From Herbidospora cretacea (lineage in GTDB: Bacteria > Actinomycetota > Actinomycetes > Streptosporangiales > Streptosporangiaceae): 64,000 bases of DNA. The DNA is taken from NCBI RefSeq assembly GCF_001570605.1, contig NZ_BBXG01000003.1, forward strand, positions 186,001-250,000. Direction: 5' to 3'. Shown in pieces: positions 42,107 through 49,087 of this stretch. Position 1 is the first letter of the stretch; each line of letters opens with the position of its first letter. Both the position numbers and the translations under genes were made by a program. Below the pieces are notes generated by a model. The model searched no databases and had not been told where the DNA came from. It was given only the letters and a program-made list of their open reading frames with translations.

Positions 42107-43335
42107 CGACCTACTCCATCGAGGCCGACGGCGGCTCCCGCGGCAACCCCGGCCCGGCCGGTTACGGCGCCGTCGTCTTCGCCCCCGACGGCACGGTCGT
42201 CGCCGAGGCGGCCGAGTCGATCGGCGTGACCACCAACAACGTGGCCGAATACCGCGGCCTGATCGCCGGCCTCACCGCCCTGACGGGCCTCGGCCTCGAC
42301 GGGATCCCGGTCGAGGTCCGGATGGACTCGAAGCTGGTCATCGAGCAGATGGCCGGCCGCTGGAAGATCAAGAACGAGGGCCTTCGGCCCCTGGCCACCG
42401 AGGCGGCCGCCCTGGCGCGGCGCTTCCGGGTGACGTGGACGTGGATCCCGCGCGAGCGCAACTCCCACGCCGACGCCCTGGCCAACGAGGCGATGGATGC
42501 GGCGGCACGTGGTGAGAAATGGTCGAGTGCGAGTGCGAGTACGCGTACGACGACGAGGATCCTCGACCCGGGTCCGGATCAGGGTCCGGGGCCGGAAGAG
42601 GCGGCGGCGGGGTCTGAGGGGTCTGCTGGCGCGACTGCTCAGACGTCTCTTCTAGGAGAAGTGACCGTCACCACGTCGTCCGGCCAGACCGGCAACCCGT
42701 GGACCGGCGCGACCCGCGTCGCCACGACGCTGATCCTGCTGCGCCACGGCCAGACCGCGCTCTCCGTCGAGAAGCGGTTCTCCGGCCTCGGCGACCCCCC
42801 TCTCACCGAGCTGGGCGAGTCGCAGGCCGAGAAGGCCGCCACCCGGCTGGCGGAGGCCAAGCTCGACGCGATCGTCTCCTCCCCCCTGGGCCGGGCCCGG
42901 CAGACCGCCGAGGCCGTGGCCAAGGCGACCGGCCTGCCCGTCCACGTCGACGAGGACCTCCGCGAGACCGACTTCGGCGCCTGGGAGGGCCGCACCTTCG
43001 CCGAGATCCGCGAACGCTGGCCCCACGAGACGAACGCGTGGCTGGCCGACCCGGCGGTGGCCCCGCCCGGCGGCGAGAGCTTCCAGGCGGCCGGACACCG
43101 GGTCCAGCGCGCGAGGGAGCGCATCCTGGCCGCCCATCCGGGCGAGACGGTGCTGCTGGTCTCCCACGTGACCCCGATCAAACTGCTGGTCCGCCACGCC
43201 CTGAACGCGCCCCCCGAGGCGCTCTACCGGATGCACCTGGACCTGGCGTGCCTGTCGGCCATCGACTACTACAGCGACGGCCCGTCGGTCCTGCGCGTCT
43301 TCAACGACACGGCCCACCTGACCTACGCGCGCTGA
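42103..43335 (+). CDS. RNase HI-histidine phosphatase bifunctional protein
   Basis: The 410-residue protein fuses an N-terminal RNase HI domain (1-130; carboxylates Asp9 in EADGGSRG, Glu in NVAEYRG, Asp in RMDSKL, Asp in SHADALANE) with a phosphoglycerate-mutase-like histidine phosphatase domain (about 205-405; LLRHGQTALS, LLVSHVTPIK). This is the Rv2228c arrangement of actinobacteria, where the C-terminus dephosphorylates alpha-ribazole phosphate in cobalamin synthesis. A Ser/Thr/Gly/Pro linker (about 135-200) joins them. The GTG start overlaps the preceding stop. Confidence 0.93.
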   Translation: MTTYSIEADGGSRGNPGPAGYGAVVFAPDGTVVAEAAESIGVTTNNVAEYRGLIAGLTALTGLGLDGIPVEVRMDSKLVIEQMAGRWKIKNEGLRPLATEAAALARRFRVTWTWIPRERNSHADALANEAMDAAARGEKWSSASASTRTTTRILDPGPDQGPGPEEAAAGSEGSAGATAQTSLLGEVTVTTSSGQTGNPWTGATRVATTLILLRHGQTALSVEKRFSGLGDPPLTELGESQAEKAATRLAEAKLDAIVSSPLGRARQTAEAVAKATGLPVHVDEDLRETDFGAWEGRTFAEIRERWPHETNAWLADPAVAPPGGESFQAAGHRVQRARERILAAHPGETVLLVSHVTPIKLLVRHALNAPPEALYRMHLDLACLSAIDYYSDGPSVLRVFNDTAHLTYAR

Positions 43336-43391
43336 CGCCCGAGGCCCGTCGGGTGGCCCGGCCAGGCGGAGCCGTAACGGAAGAAAGCTCT

Positions 43392-43961
43392 TCAGCCCCC
43401 GCAGGGTGCGGCCTCGGTCGCGGACGAGCTGAGCGGGAGCCGGACGTCGAGGATCAGACCGGTCATCGACGGCTGTTCGGCCCCCGCGCCCTTCAGGATC
43501 GAGAGCATGCGGCTGTTGGAGGCGTACACACTGGCGGTGATCACCCGCGCCCGCCTCGACGGCGCGAGAGCGAGCGCGTAACGCATCAGCACGTGCCCGA
43601 GCCCCCGCCCCTGCCAGTCGTCCTCCACCAGCAGCGCCACCTCGGCCACCCCCGGCTCCAGGTCCATCAGGTTCGTCATCGCGACGACCCGCCCCGGCTC
43701 CCCTTCGGGATGGGTCACCAGCGTGATCCCCCGCCCGGGATCGGTGAACAGCCGCATGACCGCTTCGCTCAACCGGGGCAGCGGCCCGAAGTACCGCAGC
43801 CGCAGACTCTCCGGGGAACATCTCTCATGCATGTCCCGTACGCCCTGGGCGTCGTCGAGCGTCATGGGCCGCGTGACCAGGTCGACCCCGCCGACCCGCA
43901 GCCGGGGATGCGCCTGCGGGCTGATCCTGATGGGCCGTGGCCCTCTGGGCGGCCGGTTCAT
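43392..43961 (-). CDS. GNAT-family N-acetyltransferase
   Basis: The 189-residue protein has the acetyl-CoA pyrophosphate loop DDWQGRGLGHVLM and the surrounding GNAT strand pattern (AEVALLVEDDW). It begins with a basic N-terminus (MNRPPRGPRPIRI). Substrate is unknown. It is convergent with the RNase H gene and faces away from rnpB. Confidence 0.88.
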   Translation of the reverse strand: MNRPPRGPRPIRISPQAHPRLRVGGVDLVTRPMTLDDAQGVRDMHERCSPESLRLRYFGPLPRLSEAVMRLFTDPGRGITLVTHPEGEPGRVVAMTNLMDLEPGVAEVALLVEDDWQGRGLGHVLMRYALALAPSRRARVITASVYASNSRMLSILKGAGAEQPSMTGLILDVRLPLSSSATEAAPCGG

Positions 43962-44177
43962 GGTGTTCCCCCTCGGTGATGATTGGTGCGACTCCGGTTG
44001 TAGCCGCCCCCGCGGCCTCCGTCTGTGTCATTGGACGCGGTCGCGCTTGCCGTGTCCTTGGGGCCCGCTTGAGGATCGGGCCACTTTCACGGGGACCACT
44101 CAGCGTCCTCCCAGCTCCGCGGCGTGACGCCCGACGGGCCACTTGGAGTGGGCCACATGGGCGGCGTGGAGAGCCGA

Positions 44178-44183
44178 TAGGGT
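44178..44183 (+). promoter_or_regulatory. -10-like element of rnpB
   Basis: TAGGGT lies 10-15 bases before the predicted RNA 5' end and fits the actinobacterial housekeeping -10 pattern (TANNNT). No convincing -35 box is seen at the usual spacing. Confidence 0.4.
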
Positions 44184-44192
44184 TGGAGGCAC

Positions 44193-44592
44193 GGCGGACG
44201 AGCCGGCCGGACGGCCGCGTCGGGACCCTTCCACGGGTCCCGCCGAGGAAGGTCCGGGCTCCACAGGGCAGGGTGGTCGGTAACGCCGACCCGGGGCGAC
44301 CCGCGGGACAGTGCCACAGAGAACAGACCGCCTTTCCCTCACGGGAGAGGTAAGGGTGAAACGGTGGTGTAAGAGACCACCAGCGCCCCCGGTGACGGGG
44401 GTGGCTAGGTAAACCCCACCCGGAGCAAGGTCAAGAAGGGGGTCCCCGGACTCCCGCGCGCGCCGCTTGAGAGCAGCCCGTTCGATGGCGCGCGGGTAGA
44501 CCGCTTGAGACCACGAGCAATCGTGGCCCTAGATGGATGGCCGTCGGTCAGCAATGACCACAGAACCCGGCCTATAGGCCGACTCGTCCGCC
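44193..44592 (+). ncRNA. rnpB: RNase P RNA (class A)
   Basis: The catalytic RNA of RNase P, which matures tRNA 5' ends. The conserved core is plain: GAGGAAGGTCCGGGCTCC at about 44245, CACAGAGAACAGACCGCC, the GGTAAGGGTGAAACGGTGG / GTAAGAGACCACCAG arm, and CACAGAACCCGGCCTATAGG near the end. Helix P1 is closed by 44193-44202 pairing with 44583-44592 (GGCGGACGAG with CTCGTCCGCC), which fixes both ends. The length of about 400 nt is normal for actinobacteria. The last 31 bases are repeated at 46129, and the immediate 3' flank lacks a strong terminator, unlike the flank of the second copy. Confidence 0.97.
44562..44592. repeat. left copy of 31-bp perfect direct repeat (att-like) at the rnpB 3' end
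   Basis: From AGAACCCGGCC to CTCGTCCGCC, these 31 bases are identical to 46129-46159. The right edge coincides with the last base of rnpB, as in att sites of elements that insert in RNA genes. Confidence 0.9.
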
Positions 44593-44840
44593 CCTGAGCC
44601 TTCGATCAGGCGAGAGATCATTTCCAAGATCGCTGGTTCCGTCAGGGTTCCGCGAGCGAAACTGATCATTCTGTCGGTGGGTGCCGTGCCCAGTCTTCCT
44701 CTCCGAGGAACGGTTTATTGGATTTTTCGCCTCCGGCATTTACGAGCTGCATGGATGTGCGCTCCCAGGTAGATCCATCAGCCGTGAGGGCCTTCGAGGT
44801 AGGCGGCGAGCACGGTTCCACTCTCAAGTGAACCTTCGTG

Positions 44841-44868
44841 TTGTATATTTGAGGTACATGGGTACTAG
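44841..44868 (+). promoter_or_regulatory. possible promoter of the ribbon-helix-helix-like gene
   Basis: TTGTAT and TACTAG are 16 bases apart in an unusually AT-rich stretch ending 17 bases before the ATG. GGTAC occurs twice (GAGGTACATGGGTAC), a possible autoregulatory site. Confidence 0.35.
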
Positions 44869-44885
44869 GAGCTCAGGAGGTGTCC

Positions 44886-45170
44886 ATGACGATGCCACGC
44901 CCGGCCAAGAGGCAAGCACCGCTAAAGGTCGACCCGGCAACCGATGAGCTGATCTCGCAAGGAGCCCACTTCCTCGGAGTGACCAAGAAAGACCTGGTCG
45001 CCACCGCAGTACGTGTCTACCTGGACCAGCAACGGGAACAGGTCCGACGCGGGATGATCGAGTCGATGAAGGTTCTGGACGGTTCCCTGTCTTCCAGCGT
45101 GTCCCTGCTGAGCGGTCTGTCGCCCGACCGCGTCACCGAACTCGGCGGCACTGGCGACTGGGAGGAATGA
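44886..45170 (+). CDS. small ribbon-helix-helix-like protein (antitoxin-like)
   Basis: The 94-residue protein starts at the ATG 5 bases after AGGAGG (the ATG at 44892 is equally possible). A basic N-terminus (PRPAKRQAPLKVDPATDELI) is followed by helix-turn-helix-like text GVTKKDLVATAVRVYLDQQREQ, resembling CopG/RHH DNA-binding antitoxins, and an acidic C-terminal tail ending DWEE. The stop overlaps the ATG of the following broken gene (AATGA), an arrangement seen in toxin-antitoxin pairs. I do not recognise the exact family. Confidence 0.68.
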   Translation: MTMPRPAKRQAPLKVDPATDELISQGAHFLGVTKKDLVATAVRVYLDQQREQVRRGMIESMKVLDGSLSSSVSLLSGLSPDRVTELGGTGDWEE

Positions 45171-45946
45171 CATCGCCACGCATCGCGTCCGTCCCACGCT
45201 GCGCGCCCTCCGCGACGATCTGAAGCTGTCCCTGCCCTCGGCGCAGATCCCCTTGGACGCGATCAGCCACCCCCTGCTGGACAAAGGCTTCCGAGCAGTT
45301 CGCCGATCCCGGTACCGCGCACGAGCGCATCCGCGCCATCGACGATGTGGTGCTGTTCAAGGTGAAGGTGCAGCGCTGGCGCGGCGCCGTATGGATCGAC
45401 GATCCCGACGCCGAAGTTTCTGCGTGGTTGGTAGCCGCAGGCACCCGCGAAGACGGCTCCGGCGATGACTTCTACGCGACTCTGGAAGCCGGCGGAAATG
45501 CGGCCCGTGCCCGCCACAACGCGAAGCACGACCAAGCCCTGACCACCAGAACCTACAACAGGCATCTCCTGCCCACTGACGCCGACTACGACCGCTACCA
45601 GCTCGAAGCGGCCACCAGATTCGCCCTGCGTCTCAACTCCACGATTCGCGATCTCGCACGCGGTTCCCTGCGCGACGGACACGAACACGCTGCCGACTTC
45701 CCCGGCTTCCGCCTCGGCATTCTGATCCGCGCTGACGACGGAAATGAGACTTACGCGGCTATTCGCATCACCGGCTCAGCTCCGGCCAACCTGACCGCGA
45801 TGATTCTGAGCCGGGTTCCCGGCTGTGAGGCGGATGCGTGGTTCCCCGAGTACGCGCTTCCCGAACGCGATCTGCTCCCCGCCGAACAGGTCTGGTCCAA
45901 CATCATGGATCCGAAGGCCGCAGCGGAACTCTTTGAGGAATTCTGA
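45167..45946 (+). pseudogene. hypothetical gene, apparently frameshifted, partner of the RHH-like gene
   Basis: An ATG at 45167 overlaps the previous stop but its frame closes after 18 codons. Protein-like text continues in the next frame (DIATHRVRPTLRALRDDLKL to about LLDKGF, near 45289), then shifts to a third stretch starting EQFADPGTAHERIRAID and running intact to 45946 (199 residues from the GTG at 45347). Two shifts would be needed to restore one protein of about 255 residues. The intact part (FKVKVQRWRGAVWID ... AAELFEEF) matches no family I know. If expressed alone, only the C-terminal part would be made. Confidence 0.6.
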
Positions 45947-45982
45947 CCCTTTAGCTTTAGGTCCAGGTGGCAGCCCGTGCCC

Positions 45983-46024
45983 GTGCACTGCCTGACGAGT
46001 TGCCGTCGGGCGTTTTCAGTGCAC
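45983..46024 (+). terminator. double-stem hairpin after the broken gene
   Basis: GTGCACTG pairs with CAGTGCAC as an outer stem, and CCTGACG with CGTCGGG (one G-T pair) as an inner stem, followed by CGTTTTC. It lies 37 bases after the stop codon. Confidence 0.65.
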
Positions 46025-46128
46025 ATGGCGTTGAGAACTGCTGGCAAGCGACGAGAACGAGCGGCAACATTCTTGCAGGTGGCATGCGGTTCCAAGCATC
46101 TTCGTGCAGGCAGCGCTCACGCGGAATG

Positions 46129-46159
46129 AGAACCCGGCCTATAGGCCGACTCGTCCGCC
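46129..46159. repeat. right copy of the 31-bp rnpB-terminal direct repeat
   Basis: Perfectly identical to 44562-44592, but here not preceded by the rest of rnpB. Base 46128 (G against C) and base 46160 (T against C) break the match, so 31 bases is the exact extent. Confidence 0.9.
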
Positions 46160-46184
46160 TTAAGACTTTCTGGCCTGCATGAGT

Positions 46185-46221
46185 GTGCCCTCCCGGCCAG
46201 GTCTTGCGGCGGGAAGGGCAC
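46185..46221 (+). terminator. hairpin downstream of the distal repeat, probably the native rnpB terminator
   Basis: GTGCCCTCCCG pairs with CGGGAAGGGCAC (one bulged base), followed by TTTG. It begins 26 bases after the distal repeat copy, the distance expected for an rnpB terminator. Confidence 0.65.
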
Positions 46222-46379
46222 TTTGTCGGTGATCTAAAACTGCGGGTGAGGCCGGGTCGACCGAGTGACGCGCCCGGCTGGACGCCGACCGTCACCTTGA
46301 TGGGCCTTGGGCCTTTTCATCGTGACTGTGCTGGTCGCAGCAGGTCCGGCGCGTCGGGGTGACATGAGAAGAGGCGCCC

Positions 46380-46440
46380 GGTAGGACAGCAAATCGACCA
46401 AACCCGATGCCCGACCGGGAGCCTCGATTGCTGTCCTACC
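46380..46440 (+). other. inverted repeat around the transposase start
   Basis: GGTAGGACAGCAA (46380-46392) pairs perfectly with TTGCTGTCCTACC (46428-46440). The right arm contains the likely TTG start, so in an RNA read in from outside the start would be buried, a device known to limit transposase expression in other IS. Confidence 0.6.
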
Positions 46441-47205
46441 CTGCCTCGATCCCCTTGTCGAACCACACCCTGATCCGCCTGGCCGAACTGATCCGCGCGC
46501 ACCGCCGGCCTGGGCGGCCGATGGCGCCGTCTCAACTCCAGCCATCAGGCGCTGCGGGTCCTGGCCCATCTGCGTAACGGCGACACCTATACCCGGCTCG
46601 CCTCCGGTTTGGGATCGGCACCAGCACCGCCTGGCGATACGTCCGCGAGACCCTTGGCCTGCTCGCCGGGCTCGCCGATGACGTGCATGCCGCTGTGGCA
46701 CACCCAACGTCTGGCCTACGCGATTCTGGACGGCACGCTCATCCCGATAGACCGACTGGCCGACCAGCAGCCGTACTACTCGGGCAAACACCGCCGGCAC
46801 GGGGTCAACGTCCAGGTGCTCGCCGACCCGGCCGGACGCCTGGTCTGGGCCTCCCCCGCGCTGTCCGGAGCCGCACACGATCTGACGTCCGCCCGCACTG
46901 CAGGTTTAGTCGACGCGCTGACCAGGGCGGGGGTGAAGGTGTTCGCGGACAGGGGCTATCAAGGCGCGGGCGGGACGATCCGCACCCCGTTCAAACGCCA
47001 CCGGCACCGACCGCGGCTGTCGAGCGGGCAGAAGGCCGTCAGTTGCGCGCATGCCCGCATCCGAGCGATCGGCGAACGCGCCGTGGCGACGCTGAAAGCC
47101 TGGAAGATCATCGAGCAGCTCCGCTGCTGCCCTCATCAGGCCACCACGATGGTGCAGGCCATCCTCGTCCTGCACCACATCGAAACCGGCTATCGATCAC
47201 GATGA
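46428..47205 (+). pseudogene. IS5-family DDE transposase, multiply frameshifted
   Basis: The reading runs LLSYPASIPLSNHTLIRL, then shifts near 46510 to WRRLNSSHQALRVLAHLRNGDTYTRLAS, again near 46607 to GIGTSTAWRYVRETLGLLAGLADDV, and again near 46690 to QRLAYAILDGTLIPIDRLADQQPYYSGKH. The DDE residues survive (DGTLIPIDR, FADRGYQG, GERAVATLKAW) but cannot be joined in one protein. The C-terminal frame (46609-47205) is open. Similar to IS112-like transposases of Streptomyces, from memory. Confidence 0.85.
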
Positions 47206-47296
47206 AAAGGGCTCCTTGTAGCCAACCGCTCTGGATTCCGGAGATCGACCTGCACTCCGCGAGGCATGGTCCAGTACGAGCACGCGACAGACCTTT

Positions 47297-48082
47297 TCAG
47301 TAGGCGCTTCGAACCCGGTAGGTGCCGTGACTCTTCTTGCCGCGGCTGCTCACGGGCCGGACATCCGGGCGAACAGCCCGGTACACCGGCACGATCTCCT
47401 CCAGGTAGTGGTTATCCAGCAGCCAGCTGATCGGCACCTCTTCCGGCAGCGGCGGAGCCTCAGGAATGAGCCTGCTGACCACGTGATACTGCGTCCCGCC
47501 TCCAGGCTGCTGGAACGCCGGTGCGATCGGACCCACTTCGACACGGAACGGCTTGAGCACCCGGAACGCATGGTAATTGCAAGGATGCTGAGGATCCGCC
47601 GGATTGGTGTTGAGATTACGCGGCGGCAGCGCGCGCTTGATGAACAGGTCGCCCAGCGGCGACATGAAAGATCCCCCGTTGCCGCCGAAACGATCGAGCT
47701 TCATGCCGATCTGCAGAAACGTCGTCTTGGCCAGCAGCCGCCCGTTCGGGTAATTCCCGGACCGGCCGAATCCGGAGTCAGGCGGGAAACGGTAATTCTG
47801 CACGGCGTAATCCCAGTACCGCGAGAGAAAGTGCTGCGGCGTGAGCCCACCGAACGGCACATAACCGCGCAGGACGGCGCCGAGATAGTGGGCCTTCGGC
47901 AGGTAGGTCGGCCCCAGGTCAGGGTCGCCGGTCACGTACGGCGGCCCGCAGACCAGCCCGGCGGGCGGCGGCGACTGGACCAGACGGGTGTTCGGCTGGA
48001 CGGCGCTGTCGGCGTGCGCGGCCACGCCGCTCATCAGGCACATCGCGGTGGCCAGCATGGCGCTGCGTCGGTGGAATCGCAT
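47297..48082 (-). CDS. secreted TNT-domain protein (NAD+ glycohydrolase-type toxin)
   Basis: The ATG at 48082 follows GGGGAAG by three bases and starts a Sec signal peptide (MRFHRRSAMLATAMCLMSGVAAHA). The 261-residue protein carries a tuberculosis-necrotizing-toxin-like domain (about 75-207): GGLTPQHFLSRYW, LDRFGGNGGSFMSPLGD, RALPPRNL, HAFRVLKPFRV, PAFQQPGGGTQY. The Arg of DRFG (131), Arg150 and Gln198 match the NAD-binding positions I recall for TNT. Two cysteines (45, 168) could form a disulphide. Toxins of this type degrade NAD in target cells. No WXG100 or channel domain and no obvious immunity gene is adjacent. Confidence 0.85.
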   Translation of the reverse strand: MRFHRRSAMLATAMCLMSGVAAHADSAVQPNTRLVQSPPPAGLVCGPPYVTGDPDLGPTYLPKAHYLGAVLRGYVPFGGLTPQHFLSRYWDYAVQNYRFPPDSGFGRSGNYPNGRLLAKTTFLQIGMKLDRFGGNGGSFMSPLGDLFIKRALPPRNLNTNPADPQHPCNYHAFRVLKPFRVEVGPIAPAFQQPGGGTQYHVVSRLIPEAPPLPEEVPISWLLDNHYLEEIVPVYRAVRPDVRPVSSRGKKSHGTYRVRSAY

Positions 48083-48533
48083 GACTTCCCCATTGATCGT
48101 GCACAACAAGGCGAATGACGGTAGACCACAAGCGATTCAGCGACGCATCGGACGGCGAAATACGCACATGTCCGTATGTGTGAATGCGGCGATCGTGATC
48201 TACATTCCCGCCGCTGCCCTTATTGCACACCTTCGATGCGATAAGGGGAAAGTAAAACCTCCACCGAACGATCGGTGTTTGGAATGCGGGCAAAGCCCGC
48301 GAACTGGAGAGAGTCTCCCGCTGGGCCTACTCGCGCATACGTGAACAAATAGGGTGAAAGAGTGCCGCGACGACAGAGGAAATGCCGCTGAGCCGGAAGG
48401 CTCGCCAGCGGCCAGAACGTGGCTTCTGCTCAGGCAGCGGCTGCCACGGGCCGCTTCTCTGGCCGGACAGACGCCCCATGAACCCCCACCGCGAGGTTGG
48501 GCGTCGAGCCGTGCGTATTTGCGTGACCGGCTT
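48083..48533. other. intergenic segment with small palindromes, no gene seen
   Basis: It holds CACAT-GTCCGT-ATGTG (48165-48180), a hairpin CACCGA-ACGA-TCGGTG-TTT (48262-48280) and GCGGGC-AAA-GCCCGC (48286-48300). The first could be an operator for the toxin gene; the other two look like terminators. The segment is AT-richer than average around 48150-48260. Confidence 0.5.
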
Positions 48534-48985
48534 GCTCGTCCTCTCAGGAACGCCTTCGTCAGTCCTCCGTCAGTCGTGACGGCGCATGCCTCCCCCCGAC
48601 CTGGTGGCTCGTCGTCTCAGAAGCGTCTCCGCCAAACCCGCCAGTCGCGATCGCGTAGGCCTCCTCCGACCCGCCGCTCGTCATGTCACCAACACCTTGG
48701 TCACACCTTCCGTAGGTTCGTGATGGCGGGCGTCTCGCGCGACCAGCTGGTTCGCAACGCCTCGGTCAGACCTTCCGGTCTGTGCTGGCGTGCATCTCCG
48801 CGAAGAACTGGCTCGAAACGCCTGGTCAGACCTTCTGGGGGATGGCGTGCATTTCCCACGGCTGGCTGCCTCGTCAGCTCGGGAACGTCTTCGTCGAATC
48901 CCCGTCGGTCGCGAACGCGAACACCTCCCCAACCGGCCGGCTCGTCATCTCCCAAATGCCTCCGTCAAACCCCCCGCCATCCAAG
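48534..48985. repeat. diverged ~58-73 bp tandem repeat array
   Basis: About seven units begin with GCTCG(TC) at 48534, 48607, 48676, 48749, 48811, about 48868 and 48940. Shared pieces include CTCAG-AACGCCT-CGTCA, GGTCAGACCTTC and ATGGCG-GCAT. Spacing varies (about 58-73 bp) and is not a multiple of three, so an open frame through it (48354-49091) is not a convincing protein. Confidence 0.7.
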
Positions 48986-49087
48986 AAAACCTCCGCCCCG
49001 ACGGGCCCCCGCCCCATATCGGGTTGACCCACGCCCCCACCCCCACAAGCATCAAAACGTCCAGGGTCACCGTCCCAAGGAGGAAGC

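Larger units (their letters stand above)
44593..46159. mobile_element. putative 1.57-kb element integrated at the 3' end of rnpB
   Basis: The segment lies between the rnpB terminus and a second, isolated 31-bp copy of that terminus. Inside are an AT-richer leader, a small DNA-binding-like gene, a broken second gene and a terminator. There is no integrase, excisionase or replication gene, so it is either a satellite needing help in trans or a remnant of a larger element. The presence of a strong terminator just after the distal copy (46185-46221) suggests the original rnpB 3' flank continues there. A local duplication without mobility is an alternative. Confidence 0.6.
46312..47210 (+). mobile_element. 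decayed IS5-family insertion sequence
   Basis: Perfect 14-bp terminal inverted repeats (CCTTTTCATCGTGA at 46312-46325 and its complement at 47197-47210) enclose one transposase gene, giving about 899 bp, a usual size for small IS5-family elements. No flanking target duplication is evident. The transposase stop codon lies inside the right repeat. Confidence 0.85.

Noticed and set aside
44751-44831. 26-codon frame in the leader of the rnpB-associated element
   Set aside because: It has an ATG and an open frame but no ribosome site and is too short to support; it may be a remnant.
48534-48985. Possible CRISPR array
   Set aside because: Whole units are diverged copies of one another. There is no constant repeat with unique spacers, and no cas gene is nearby.
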